Below, one piece after another: positions 35,315 through 44,078 of a stretch of DNA of 64,000 bases; the first letter of the stretch is position 1, and every line of letters begins with the position of its first letter. Below the pieces are notes generated by a model. That model made no database searches. It was not told the origin of the DNA and was given only the letters and a program-made list of their open reading frames with translations. The translations under genes and the position numbers were made by a program. The stretch covers positions 1 to 64,000 of the forward strand of contig JACAER010000029.1 in assembly GCA_013388745.1 (NCBI GenBank), in the 5' to 3' direction. Source of the stretch: Chloroflexota bacterium. Lineage in GTDB: Bacteria > Chloroflexota > Anaerolineae > Aggregatilineales > Phototrophicaceae.

Positions 35315-36379
35315 TTATTCGATGCCGCCGTCAAGACGCACGCGCTTGACACCCTGCGCCTCGTAGGCGACGGCGGTCAGGGTGGTTTCGATGACTGCGC
35401 CGGCAGCCAGCATGTGCGCAGTGCCGTTCTTGATGGCGTTCTGAACCCCGGCAGGCGGATAGCTGGTGAACGGCTCCAGCGCGCAGTTGTAAGTGCGCCC
35501 ATACCAGGGATAGTCGTTGTGACCGCCGTACACCTGCCACATCCACAAATACTTGAACAGGTCATGATCCCAGGCCATGCCGAAGCCAACGCCTTGGTTA
35601 CGGTTGGTCAGGCCGTACCAGCCTTCGCTTAATTCCTTGAAGAACACCACGTCAACCGAACGCACGCTTTTGGGCAGCACATGGGTGATGTCTTCGGCTT
35701 TGCCGCTGCGGCGGTTGGGTACCATCGGGAACTCGTAATCACCGCCGGGCTGCCACAGTCCATTGGGATGAAAGGCCAGCACTTCGACTTTTTTGGCAGG
35801 CGTTTGCACGATGCAGCTTTCGTCGAGAAAAGGCGTGCCGAAGGCCGGATGATGCCCCCACATGACGGCAAATTCGCTTTCCGCTTCGTTGGTCAGGCGC
35901 TCATCGATGAAGAGCGCCGCTACGCCTTTTTTCAGCGCCATGGTGCGTTCAAGCGTCAAAGGCGAACGATACAAACGGACGCGCGTGCGCAGCGCGACAC
36001 GTTCGGCGCTGTCTTCCACCAGCGCGGCTTCAAACGGGAGGAGCGAGACTTCGCCATGCAAGCCCTGATAGGTGCCCATATACGGCTCTGACGCCCAACC
36101 CGCCGAGGGCAGGACTTCCTGCCAGCCGCCGTAAAAATAGTCGTGGAACGCGCCTTCGGGCAGGGCGCTGGTTACCACAAAGGGTTTTTGCATGGGAATG
36201 GGCGACTGCCACATGAAATCAAGATCGCGCGGCTTGTAGGTAAAGTCGAAAATATCCGCGCCTTTGTCGAGCAGGATACCGACACGCAAAAGCTCATTTT
36301 CGAGATAGGCGATGCGCATCCCTTTGTAGGTGTAATCGAGGCTGGCGCGACAGCCCGTTTTTCTGCCATAAGTATACAT
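35315..36379 (-). CDS. DUF4432-like aldose-epimerase-fold protein
   Basis: 354-residue protein of the galactose-mutarotase-like beta-sandwich superfamily, nearest to the DUF4432 group. Seen are GRKTGCRASLDYTYKGMRI at the start, ENELLRVGILLDKGADIFDF, MWGHHPAFG (a conserved His pair of the superfamily), and GLTNRNQGVGFGMAWDHDLF. ATG 36379 has AGGAAAGG upstream; a longer frame to 36454 is possible. It is the last gene of the sugar-acid operon, 94 nt after the second permease, and probably interconverts anomers or handles the imported sugar. The exact substrate is unknown. Confidence 0.82.
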   Translation of the reverse strand: MYTYGRKTGCRASLDYTYKGMRIAYLENELLRVGILLDKGADIFDFTYKPRDLDFMWQSPIPMQKPFVVTSALPEGAFHDYFYGGWQEVLPSAGWASEPYMGTYQGLHGEVSLLPFEAALVEDSAERVALRTRVRLYRSPLTLERTMALKKGVAALFIDERLTNEAESEFAVMWGHHPAFGTPFLDESCIVQTPAKKVEVLAFHPNGLWQPGGDYEFPMVPNRRSGKAEDITHVLPKSVRSVDVVFFKELSEGWYGLTNRNQGVGFGMAWDHDLFKYLWMWQVYGGHNDYPWYGRTYNCALEPFTSYPPAGVQNAIKNGTAHMLAAGAVIETTLTAVAYEAQGVKRVRLDGGIE

Positions 36380-36473
36380 GGTTGCTGCCTTTCCTCTTTG
36401 TTGGATTTGTTTCGAGACGCTACTTGAGTTTGATAGATAGACGTGAGAAAACACTCGTCTAAGAGCGCTTGCT

Positions 36474-37493
36474 TTATGGACTGCCTTTCGCTTTTTCGGG
36501 CTGCCGATTGCCGGCTGGCATGAACAGCGCGGCGATACGTCCCAAACGCCGGCTGACGGAAGCGCGCCACATATCGACGCCCACCGCTAAGACGATGATC
36601 GAACCCAGAGTGATTTCCTGCCACGAGGCCGGGACGATATTCAGGTTCAAACCGTTCTGCACGACGGCCACTGTCAGCGCGCCGAACAGCGTTGAAATGA
36701 TATTGCCGCTGCCGCCCGCCAGACTCGCGCCGCCGATGACGGCTGCGGCGATGGCTTGCAGTTCTGTACCAACACCGTAGTTGGGCGAGCCAGAGTCGAG
36801 ACGCGCGGTGGTGAGCACGCCGGCTATCGCCGATGTCAACCCGGCGAGCACAAAGGTTATCATGCGGGTCTGGTTCACGCGGATGCCGGACAAGCGCGCC
36901 GCTGCTTCGTTGCCGCCGACGGCATAAATCGCGCGCCCCATAATCCCATAGCGTAAGAAAACAAAGGTGAGCGCGTAGAGCGCCACCACGTAATAGAATG
37001 GCATCGGCAATCCCACAAAATCGCCGTAAAACAGCGGTTCCAGATCGGGCGAGACGGAAAAGATGGGCGAGCCGCTGGTAATGAGGAAGGCCAGGCCACG
37101 ATAGATGCTCATGGAAGCCAGCGTGACGATGAACGAGGGTATTCGCCCATAGGTACTGAAGAAGCCATTGACAAAGCCCAGACCTGCCCCCAACAACAAC
37201 ACCATGGGAATGGAAAACACGATGGGAATGTCGTTGTTTTTCGTCAGAATCGCCAACGTACAGCTTGTCAGGGCGACGATGGCGCCGGGAGAGAGGTCAA
37301 TGCCGCCCGTGAGAATGACGAGTGTCGCGCCGATGGCGGCAATCGCTACCGGACTGACTTGCAGCGCCACATTGGAAAGGTTTTGCTGCGTCAGGAAACG
37401 GTTGGTGCTCAGGCTGACAATAACCACAGCCAGCAGCAGCGCCACCAAAGGGCCGACTGCCGGGGAGCGCAAGATGCGGGTGATAACGGTCAT
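36474..37493 (-). CDS. Ribose-type sugar ABC permease (importer 2)
   Basis: 339-residue RbsC/AraH-family permease with about ten hydrophobic segments. Family phrases include LVILTGGIDLSPGAIVALTS, FVNGFFSTYGRIPSFIVTLA, VGGNEAAARLSGIRV and the cytoplasmic VIGGASLAGGSGNI. It follows the fused ATPase gene by 17 nt and forms a carrier with it and with the binding protein at 39726-40793. The C-terminal 35 residues are basic and extend a little beyond the last helix. Confidence 0.94.
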   Translation of the reverse strand: MTVITRILRSPAVGPLVALLLAVVIVSLSTNRFLTQQNLSNVALQVSPVAIAAIGATLVILTGGIDLSPGAIVALTSCTLAILTKNNDIPIVFSIPMVLLLGAGLGFVNGFFSTYGRIPSFIVTLASMSIYRGLAFLITSGSPIFSVSPDLEPLFYGDFVGLPMPFYYVVALYALTFVFLRYGIMGRAIYAVGGNEAAARLSGIRVNQTRMITFVLAGLTSAIAGVLTTARLDSGSPNYGVGTELQAIAAAVIGGASLAGGSGNIISTLFGALTVAVVQNGLNLNIVPASWQEITLGSIIVLAVGVDMWRASVSRRLGRIAALFMPAGNRQPEKAKGSP

Positions 37494-37510
37494 GATTTGT
37501 CTCCCAACAC

Positions 37511-39568
37511 TTATTGCTTTTCCGCACGATAACCCAACGTCCGCGAAATCCGCAGCGCGGTTTCGACCACTTGCTGCCGCATCGCGCTCTGCGCCAGATC
37601 CGCAGGCATACGTTCGCTGCTGCCGGTGACGCTGATGGCGGCGATCACTTCGCCTGTCTCCCCATAAACAGGTGCGGCGATGCAGCGGATGCCGCGTTCA
37701 TGCTCTTCGCGATCCAGCCCAAAGCCGTTTTCGCGGATGGCGCTGAGTTCGCGCATCAGTGTAGCGCTGTCGGTAATGGTGGTTTCGGTGAAGGCAGGGA
37801 TGGTTTGCTGCTTGAACCAGGCTTCGACCTGAGCGCTTGGTTCATAGGCCAACAGCACTTTGCCGAGACCTGTGCAGGTGAGCGGCGCTGTCCCCCCGGT
37901 GCGGGACATCATGGCGATGCTTTGTTCGCCGCCGAATTTATCGAGATACAGCAAGCGCATCGCTTCGCGTTCGAGCACAGCCAGATGCACCGTCTCGTGC
38001 AGTTGGTCGCGCAGTTGATGCACCAGCGGCATCGCCAGCGTGCGCAGGCGCAGAACTTCTTGCATCTTTTCGTCACTCTCCGCGCCCGATGCAATCGCCA
38101 GCAGTTGGTATTCGCTCAAACGATTGGCTTCGGCGATGTGCAGGATACGTCCGTCGCGCACTACCGCTACACGGTCGCTCATCGCCAGCAGTTCGGGATA
38201 ATCAGAGCTAATCAACAGGATGCTGATACCGTGTGCGGTGAGTTCGTTGATGACTTTGTACACATCCAGCTTGGCGCCAACATCAATACCCTGAGTGGGT
38301 TCGTCGAGAATCAGCAAACGGGCTTGCGAAAACAGCCAGCGGGCGATCACGACTTTTTGCTGGTTGCCGCCCGAAAGAAATTTGACTGATTTTTCCAGCG
38401 CGGCTGGTGTGATGCTCAGCTTGTCGATGTACTCGCGCCCGACCTGCCGCTCAGTGCGCAGACTCATGAACGGGCCGCGCAGCAGTTGACCTAACCGCGA
38501 GATCGTGATATTGGGCGGCGCGTCGAAGTTGAAAAACAAGCCGTCGGACTTGCGATTTTCCGGGATCAGACCCACGCCGCGTCCGATAGCTTCTACGGGC
38601 GAGCGGAAATGTACGTTTTGCCCATGCAGGCGGATGCTGCCGCTGGTAGGCTTATCCAGCCCGAACAAGGCGCGGGCGATCTCTGTGCGCCCGGAGCCGA
38701 CCATGCCGCCCAGCCCGAAGACCTCGCCAATATTGATCGTAAAGCTAACATGATCGACGCCACGTTCAGTGGACAGATTTTCGACTTCTAAACAGGGCAC
38801 ATCCTTGACGCTGCTGACTTTGGGATAGTGCTGCTCAATATCCACGCCGACCATCATGCGCACGACGTCGTTCATTTTCAGTTCACCCAACGGTTGGCTG
38901 CTGACGCGGTGGCCGTCTTTGAGCACGGTCACGTGCGAGGCGATCTCGAACACTTCGTCCAGACGGTGCGAGATATAGAGAATCGCCTTACCCTGCGCGG
39001 CCAGACGCCGCACCAGCGCCAGCAGGCGGTCAGTTTCTGCCAGCCCCAGCGCTGCCGTTGGTTCGTCCATAATCAGCAGCGTCGATTCGAGCGAAATCGC
39101 TTTGGCGATCTCGACCAACTGTTGTTCCGCTACTGAGAGCGTGCGGACAACGGCGTCGGGGTTGATATGGATTTCGAGCTGTTCGAGGGTTTTGACGGTT
39201 TCACGCCGCATCGCGTCCCAATCGATCACGCCTAAAGGGGTGTGAAGCTGGCGTCCCAAAAACACATTTTCGGCTACGGTCAGCGACGGCACCACTGAAA
39301 ATTCCTGAAAGATGGTGGCGACGCCGTGCGCGCGCGCGTCCAGCGGGTGGCGGAGGGACACAGCGCGCCCGCGCAGCAGCATCTCGCCTGAATCGGGCTG
39401 ATGCACACCGGCCACACATTTAATCAGCGTCGATTTGCCGCTGCCGTTTTCGCCCAGCAGCGCGTGAACCTCGCCCTCGTAAATGCTGCACGAGACGCCT
39501 TTAAGCGCCTGTACGCCAAAGAATGATTTTTTAATCTCACGGAGTTCCCATAAAGGCATGTGTTCCAT
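37511..39568 (-). CDS. Sugar ABC importer ATPase (RbsA-like) fused to an IclR effector-binding domain
   Basis: 685-residue fusion. Residues 1 to about 495 are a full RbsA-type double ATPase: Walker A GENGSGKST (39-47), signature LSVAEQQ (144-150), Walker B LLIMDEP (164-170); second half with the usual degenerate Walker A GMVGSGRTE (288-296), LSGGNQQKV (398) and LLILDEP (418-424). Residues about 503-683 are a complete IclR ligand-binding domain (ETVHLAVLERE, LTCTGLGKVLLAY, GIRCIAAPVYG, AAISVTGSS) with no helix-turn-helix. AGGGAGG precedes ATG 39568. The domain resembles that of the IclR regulator at 44743-45549. By analogy to regulatory tails on MetN, ModC or MalK it may let a cytoplasmic metabolite switch transport. 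Confidence 0.93.
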   Translation of the reverse strand: MEHMPLWELREIKKSFFGVQALKGVSCSIYEGEVHALLGENGSGKSTLIKCVAGVHQPDSGEMLLRGRAVSLRHPLDARAHGVATIFQEFSVVPSLTVAENVFLGRQLHTPLGVIDWDAMRRETVKTLEQLEIHINPDAVVRTLSVAEQQLVEIAKAISLESTLLIMDEPTAALGLAETDRLLALVRRLAAQGKAILYISHRLDEVFEIASHVTVLKDGHRVSSQPLGELKMNDVVRMMVGVDIEQHYPKVSSVKDVPCLEVENLSTERGVDHVSFTINIGEVFGLGGMVGSGRTEIARALFGLDKPTSGSIRLHGQNVHFRSPVEAIGRGVGLIPENRKSDGLFFNFDAPPNITISRLGQLLRGPFMSLRTERQVGREYIDKLSITPAALEKSVKFLSGGNQQKVVIARWLFSQARLLILDEPTQGIDVGAKLDVYKVINELTAHGISILLISSDYPELLAMSDRVAVVRDGRILHIAEANRLSEYQLLAIASGAESDEKMQEVLRLRTLAMPLVHQLRDQLHETVHLAVLEREAMRLLYLDKFGGEQSIAMMSRTGGTAPLTCTGLGKVLLAYEPSAQVEAWFKQQTIPAFTETTITDSATLMRELSAIRENGFGLDREEHERGIRCIAAPVYGETGEVIAAISVTGSSERMPADLAQSAMRQQVVETALRISRTLGYRAEKQ

Positions 39569-39634
39569 AAAACCTCCCTGAGCGCAGGTTGATTTGCCTT
39601 GCGCGCGGTGGTCTTGAGGGCTGGCAGATGCGGC

Positions 39635-39667
39635 TGTGGGTAAGGAACACGTAGTTCCTCACCCACA
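39635..39667. repeat. Strong stem-loop between binding-protein and ATPase genes
   Basis: Arms 39635-39648 and 39654-39667 pair at 13 of 14 positions around the loop ACGTA. It lies 59 nt downstream of the binding-protein stop and 67 nt before the ATPase start in the operon. Such structures often protect the binding-protein mRNA segment and so raise its level over the ATPase. Confidence 0.75.
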
Positions 39668-39725
39668 ATTCAACTAGAATAGAATGGCCGGGAACATCTC
39701 TGCCCCAGCAGCGCACTGGTTCAGT

Positions 39726-40793
39726 CTACGGGCAGGTATACTCGCCAGAGAGCGCCGGGAAGAGTGTTTCCGGTCGGCAGATGAACTGCATAACGTTGGC
39801 CTGAGCTGTTACGACGGTCGGGGTTTCGGTCCAGCCGCCGGGATACGCGCCGTTCAAGCAGTCGATCGCCACTTGCAAGGCCACCTGACCCATGACATAG
39901 GGCGTGGTATTGACGGTTGCTGTCCAGCGACCAGCGGCAATATCTTCGAGGCCTGTGGTGTCCCCGTCGTTACCGAAGATCAGCACATCTTCGCGCCCCA
40001 TGGCCTGAGCGGCACGGGCGGCGCCGATGGCGATATAGTCATTGGCCGCAACAACCAGGTTGATTTCGGGATACGCTGTGAGCAGGTCGGTCATGGCTGT
40101 GTTGCCGGTTTCGACGTTCCATTCGGTGGGCAGGCTGGCGATAATCTGCATCTGCGGGAAGTTGGCGAAGGAATCGAGGAAACCGCCGATACGCTCGGTC
40201 GAGTGATAGCCGGGCAGGCCTTCGAGCACGCCGACGTTGGCCACGCCGCCCACCATACCCGCGGCGTACAGGCCGAGCATGAATGTGCCTTTACGCTGCG
40301 CATAGCCGACAACGCCATGCACCGGTGTTGGGAAGTTGGGGATGTCGGAATTGACGATAATCACCGCCACGCCCTGTTCGATGGCCTGGGCGACGAGCGG
40401 CGCCGCTGCATTTTCATCGTGGGTCGAAAGGATGATGGCGTTGACGCCCTGTGTCAGCACATCCTGGATCATGCCCATCTGCCCGGCGATGTCCGAGCCG
40501 CTCTGGGGAGCGAGCATGAAGGTTTCGACACCAAGCTGCCCGGCGAGATCGGTAATGCCAGCGCCGATCGCCATGTAGTAGTTGAACTCGGTGGCCGGCG
40601 GCATATAGGCGATGCGCAACGGGCTGCTGCCATCCCAGTTAAAGTTCGCGCATTGCGCCTGGGCGCCTTCCGCTAGCGGTACAGGGGCGCTGGCGGGCGC
40701 GGGGGGCGTATAACCCTGGGCCGAGACAAAGGTGAAGGAAGTCAATAGGCCAACGGCCAGTACCGTCAGCAGCAGTAACATACCGCGTTTCAT
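39726..40793 (-). CDS. Sugar ABC substrate-binding protein (importer 2)
   Basis: 355-residue periplasmic-binding protein of the RbsB/peripla_BP_4 family. The signal peptide (about 1-25: MLLLLTVLAVGLLTSFTF, then VSAQG) has no lipobox Cys. Mature part: LRIAYMPPATEFNYYMAIGAG, NAIILSTHDENAAAPLV, VIIVNSDIP and IFGNDGDTTGLEDIAAG are typical. ATG 40793 has AAGGAG 11 nt upstream, whereas the open frame to 40922 would add 43 residues overlapping the kinase gene. The ligand is presumably a sugar or sugar acid degraded by the neighbouring enzymes. Confidence 0.92.
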   Translation of the reverse strand: MKRGMLLLLTVLAVGLLTSFTFVSAQGYTPPAPASAPVPLAEGAQAQCANFNWDGSSPLRIAYMPPATEFNYYMAIGAGITDLAGQLGVETFMLAPQSGSDIAGQMGMIQDVLTQGVNAIILSTHDENAAAPLVAQAIEQGVAVIIVNSDIPNFPTPVHGVVGYAQRKGTFMLGLYAAGMVGGVANVGVLEGLPGYHSTERIGGFLDSFANFPQMQIIASLPTEWNVETGNTAMTDLLTAYPEINLVVAANDYIAIGAARAAQAMGREDVLIFGNDGDTTGLEDIAAGRWTATVNTTPYVMGQVALQVAIDCLNGAYPGGWTETPTVVTAQANVMQFICRPETLFPALSGEYTCP

Positions 40794-40890
40794 TTTCTCA
40801 ATACTCCTTACTGATAAACGTTCCTGCGTGTTGTTTGTGCTGTATTGCTGCGTTTGTATGCCAGACATCACCTCCTTTAAGGGTATGGTT

Positions 40891-42042
40891 TTAGCGTAGG
40901 GTGCGCGCGCCGCCGCCGACAAGGTCGCTCTGCATCAGCGCTTCGATTTCGCCGGCGTTGAGCAGGGGCAGATCGAACATAATCGTCTGTTTGAGTCGCG
41001 TGGCAGCGTCGCCCACCAGCACACCTTTTTCTATTCCCTGCGCGTTGACGCCCGCGGTCAGCAGGCCGTAGTAAAAGCCGGCGTTCCAGGCATCGCCCGC
41101 GCCGAGGCGTTCGACCAGGCGCACTGGGCGCGGCAGCGGCGAACGGAAAAAGTCGCCCGCTTGCGTAATGGCTGCCGCTTCCCAACGATGTTCTTCGGCG
41201 CTGTCGGCATGACGCAGGGTGATGGCGACCAGGCGCAGCCCGAAGCGCTGGATGACCTCTGCGCCGAATGCCTGTAGATCGCTGTCTTCCAGTTCGTCGA
41301 ACGCGCCGCTGCCGATTTCTTGCGCGCTGTAACGTCCACAGCCGATGCCATAATGCTGCGCCATGTCGTAGAGAGAAGTAATGAGCAAATCGACGTGCTG
41401 TTCGATGAGGGGTGTGAGCACGGCACGGCAGTCGTCCTCGCTCCATAGGGTTGAGCGATAGTTGAAATCGAAACCGACCAGGCAATCGGCGGGCTTATGG
41501 GCGAGGGCGTCGTCAAAAGCATCCAAAAGATAGTTGCGCTGGTAGCCGCTGTGCGCCGCCAGCCCAAAGGTGATGCCCGAAGCGTGCAGCAGCTTGCAAG
41601 CGCGCAGCGCGGCCGCCCAATCCACCATGCCGCGATCGAGGCGGCTGGCCGCAGAAAACATGCGTTGATACCACACGACGCCGGGACGCGGGGTATGCCC
41701 CTGCTCATACAGGTAGCGCCCCACCGTTTCGGTGCGCGGCGCCCAGACCAGATAATCCATGTTCAGGCCGTTGGCGCGCCCGGTATCGCGCAGCATCCAG
41801 CCGTAAGGGTTGTCTGGGACGCGCGAAACGTAGGCGGAGGGCATCCCCAGCCGCGACAACAGCGTGGCGATAGAATATTCACTGCCCGCCAGCGCCAGAT
41901 ACACCTGGCGTGTGTTTTCCGGGCGCTGCTGATCGGCGGGGGTTTCGCGCAGCATGGTTTCCCCCAGAGTGACAAAAGCGGGTCCGTGTCCGGCAAAGCG
42001 GCTTAGATCATCTTGGGTGATATGAAACTTGAGCGCTTGCAC
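40891..42042 (-). CDS. PfkB-family sugar kinase, 2-keto-3-deoxygluconate kinase-like
   Basis: 383-residue ribokinase-fold kinase. FVTLGETMLRETPAD at the start, the LAGSEYSIATLLSRLG substrate loop, FDFNYRSTLWSED (a motif typical of KDG kinases) and the catalytic anion-hole region ERLGAGDAWNAGFYYG are visible. A GTG start at 42042 is used. It should phosphorylate 2-keto-3-deoxygluconate or a related sugar acid; with the KDPG aldolase at the head of the operon it would finish an Entner-Doudoroff-type lower pathway. It lies 18 nt behind the SDR gene. Specificity for another keto sugar cannot be excluded. Confidence 0.88.
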   Translation of the reverse strand: MQALKFHITQDDLSRFAGHGPAFVTLGETMLRETPADQQRPENTRQVYLALAGSEYSIATLLSRLGMPSAYVSRVPDNPYGWMLRDTGRANGLNMDYLVWAPRTETVGRYLYEQGHTPRPGVVWYQRMFSAASRLDRGMVDWAAALRACKLLHASGITFGLAAHSGYQRNYLLDAFDDALAHKPADCLVGFDFNYRSTLWSEDDCRAVLTPLIEQHVDLLITSLYDMAQHYGIGCGRYSAQEIGSGAFDELEDSDLQAFGAEVIQRFGLRLVAITLRHADSAEEHRWEAAAITQAGDFFRSPLPRPVRLVERLGAGDAWNAGFYYGLLTAGVNAQGIEKGVLVGDAATRLKQTIMFDLPLLNAGEIEALMQSDLVGGGARTLR

Positions 42043-42060
42043 GGCGTGTCCCTGCTTCCT

Positions 42061-42831
42061 CTACCAGCTTTCGAGCTGCGCGGTCAAACCACCATCGACA
42101 TACAACTGTGTGCCGGTGATGAAGGACGCTTCGTCACTGGCGAGGAAAGCCACCGCGTTGCCGATGTCCTCTGGCCGCCCGATGCGCTTCATCACCTGCC
42201 GCTGCTCTACTAAGCGCTGCTGCGCCGCTGGATCCGGGTAGCTGTCAAAGATGCCCTGGATCAGCGGCGTGAGCACCCAACCCGGCGCAACCGAATTCAC
42301 ACGGATGGTCGGGCTGTAATCCATCGCCATGGAGCGGGTGAGGGCGGTGGCTGCGCCCTTTGAGGCGGCATAGGGTGAAGTGCCGTTGACATTGGCAAAG
42401 GAATGCACTGAAGAGATGTTGACGATCGCGCCTTTGCCCACTTTTTGCATATGGGGGATGCAGTGTTTGGAACAAAAAGCGATGCCCTTGACGTTGACGC
42501 CCAAACAGCGATCCCAATCGGCTTCTGTCGCTTCCAGTACGGGCATATAGACGCCGATTCCGGCGTTGTTCACCAGCACGTCGATGCGTCCCCAACGGTC
42601 AACGGTCGCCTGTACCATCGCTTTGACCTGGTCTTCTTTGGACACGTCGCACTTGAAGAAAAAGGCGTCGCGCCCGCTTTGGCGGATTTCGGCAGCGGTG
42701 GCTTCGCCTGCTTGTTCATCCCAATCGACGACCGTAACCTTGGCGCCCTCTTTCGCCAGGACAGTGGCGATGCCCCAGCCGATGCCTTTGGCCGCGCCTG
42801 TGACAATGGCGACTTTACCTTCAAAACGCAT
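42061..42831 (-). CDS. Short-chain dehydrogenase/reductase
   Basis: 256-residue classical SDR. The cofactor motif TGAAKGIGWG, NNAG (VNNAGIGVY), catalytic Ser (VNISSVHS) and YAASK are all present, and the C-terminal segment has the usual GTQLYVDGGLTAQ. DWDEQ at the end of the second strand favours NAD(H) over NADP(H). GAGGAGG lies before ATG 42831. It probably oxidises or reduces a sugar or sugar acid on the way to the kinase substrate. Confidence 0.93.
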   Translation of the reverse strand: MRFEGKVAIVTGAAKGIGWGIATVLAKEGAKVTVVDWDEQAGEATAAEIRQSGRDAFFFKCDVSKEDQVKAMVQATVDRWGRIDVLVNNAGIGVYMPVLEATEADWDRCLGVNVKGIAFCSKHCIPHMQKVGKGAIVNISSVHSFANVNGTSPYAASKGAATALTRSMAMDYSPTIRVNSVAPGWVLTPLIQGIFDSYPDPAAQQRLVEQRQVMKRIGRPEDIGNAVAFLASDEASFITGTQLYVDGGLTAQLESW

Positions 42832-42856
42832 AGAAAAACCTCCTCAACTATTTGTG

Positions 42857-42871
42857 GGCGCAGGCTGCGCC
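42857..42871. repeat. Short GC palindrome upstream of the SDR gene
   Basis: GGCGCAG-G-CTGCGCC in the 55-nt gap between the M24 gene and the SDR gene. It resembles the other GGGCG/CGCCC palindromes. Confidence 0.5.
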
Positions 42872-42886
42872 GCGAGTGTGTGCTGC

Positions 42887-44053
42887 TTACCACGGTTGGC
42901 GCGGCGTCGATAAATAGATCGGCCCGTCTGCGCCTACCACAACGTTATCTTCGATACGAATGCCGCCGAATCCCGGAATATACACGCCGGGTTCAACGCT
43001 GGTCGTCATGCCGGCTTCCAGCAAGCTGCTGCTGCCCGGCATCAGGAACGGGATGAATTCGTGGTAGCGGAAGCCAACGGCGTGGCCTGTGACATGCGGG
43101 TAGTATTCGGCCAGGCCGGCCTGCTGTAAGACCTGGCGCGCGGCGGTATCGGGCGCCTCGCAGGTATTGCCCGCCTTGACGGCACGAGCGGCGGCCTGCT
43201 GCGCGGCCAAAACATGGTTGTGGACTTCGCGCTGGCGTGCGCTGGGTGTCCCTGCGACAGCCATGTAGGTCAAATCTGACCAGTAGCCATCGACCACCAC
43301 GGCCATCTCGACCATCACCAGATCGCCTTCGCGAATCTTGTAATTGCGCGATGGGATCACCAGTGTCGCGCGTGTTGTGCCTTCAACGCCGGCGGCGACT
43401 TCTGCCCACGCCCGTACCAACTGCGCGCCTTTGTAGCCCGCGCCGCGCGTGCGAATGGTATATTCGATCAGGGCGCTGACATCGATTTCGCTCATACCAG
43501 GTTGGAGTTTGGCTAAAAACTCGTGCATGCCCATTTCGGCAATCTCATTGGCGCGGCGCAGCTTTTCGATCTCGTAGTCGCCTTTGATGGCGCGCGCGGT
43601 TTGCAGCACATCGGCGCCATCGACTAAGCGCGCTTCGGCGAAGACTTCTTCGACCAGCGCACGCCAGGGGCCAGAGGGCACGACCGGCTCTGATGAACGA
43701 TAGGTTGTGCCGATGACTTCGAAGCTTTTCTCAAACGCAACGACTGCCCCTTTGAGGTGGTATTTGGCGAGCGCCTCGCCCAAAAAGCGCCGCAGATTGG
43801 CGTAGAGATCGCCATCGGTGAGCATTCCCCAACCGAAGTAGCTGACTTCTGCCCAGCCGGTGTGGGTGAAGGGTTCTTCGATGGAGGGCGCGAACAACTG
43901 CGGCTGCCCGTCGGGGGGGAACACGACAGCGGAAAAGCCGTGATGCGGCCAGTAATCGGTCAAGAACATCACATTTTCTGGCAGGCGGCAGACCAGCGCG
44001 TCGATTCCGGCGCTTTTCATCTGCGCCCGCAGCCGTTCTAAACGTGCTTGCAT
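42887..44053 (-). CDS. M24-family hydrolase (Xaa-Pro peptidase/creatinase fold)
   Basis: 388-residue pita-bread-fold enzyme with a creatinase-type N-terminal domain (MQARLERLRAQMKSAGIDAL). All five metal ligands of the peptidase subgroup seem present: two Asp in VDGYWSDLTYM, His in VTGHAVGFRYHE, Glu in TSVEPGVY and Glu in RIEDNVV. So it is likely a dinuclear metallopeptidase acting on Xaa-Pro bonds, not a metal-free creatinase. Its place inside a sugar-acid operon is unexpected; it might cut a peptide or amide bond of the natural substrate. Confidence 0.9.
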   Translation of the reverse strand: MQARLERLRAQMKSAGIDALVCRLPENVMFLTDYWPHHGFSAVVFPPDGQPQLFAPSIEEPFTHTGWAEVSYFGWGMLTDGDLYANLRRFLGEALAKYHLKGAVVAFEKSFEVIGTTYRSSEPVVPSGPWRALVEEVFAEARLVDGADVLQTARAIKGDYEIEKLRRANEIAEMGMHEFLAKLQPGMSEIDVSALIEYTIRTRGAGYKGAQLVRAWAEVAAGVEGTTRATLVIPSRNYKIREGDLVMVEMAVVVDGYWSDLTYMAVAGTPSARQREVHNHVLAAQQAAARAVKAGNTCEAPDTAARQVLQQAGLAEYYPHVTGHAVGFRYHEFIPFLMPGSSSLLEAGMTTSVEPGVYIPGFGGIRIEDNVVVGADGPIYLSTPRQPW

Positions 44054-44078
44054 AGCATGTCCTCTCTATTGACAGGAT

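Noticed and set aside
37511-38062. Separate IclR gene wrongly joined to the ATPase
   Set aside because: No stop, frameshift, Shine-Dalgarno or plausible start lies at the junction, and the helix-turn-helix part is missing, so it reads as a true fusion.
40794-40922. Longer N-terminus of the second sugar-binding protein
   Set aside because: The added 43 residues overlap the kinase gene and place a polar stretch before the signal peptide; the ATG at 40793 has a good Shine-Dalgarno.
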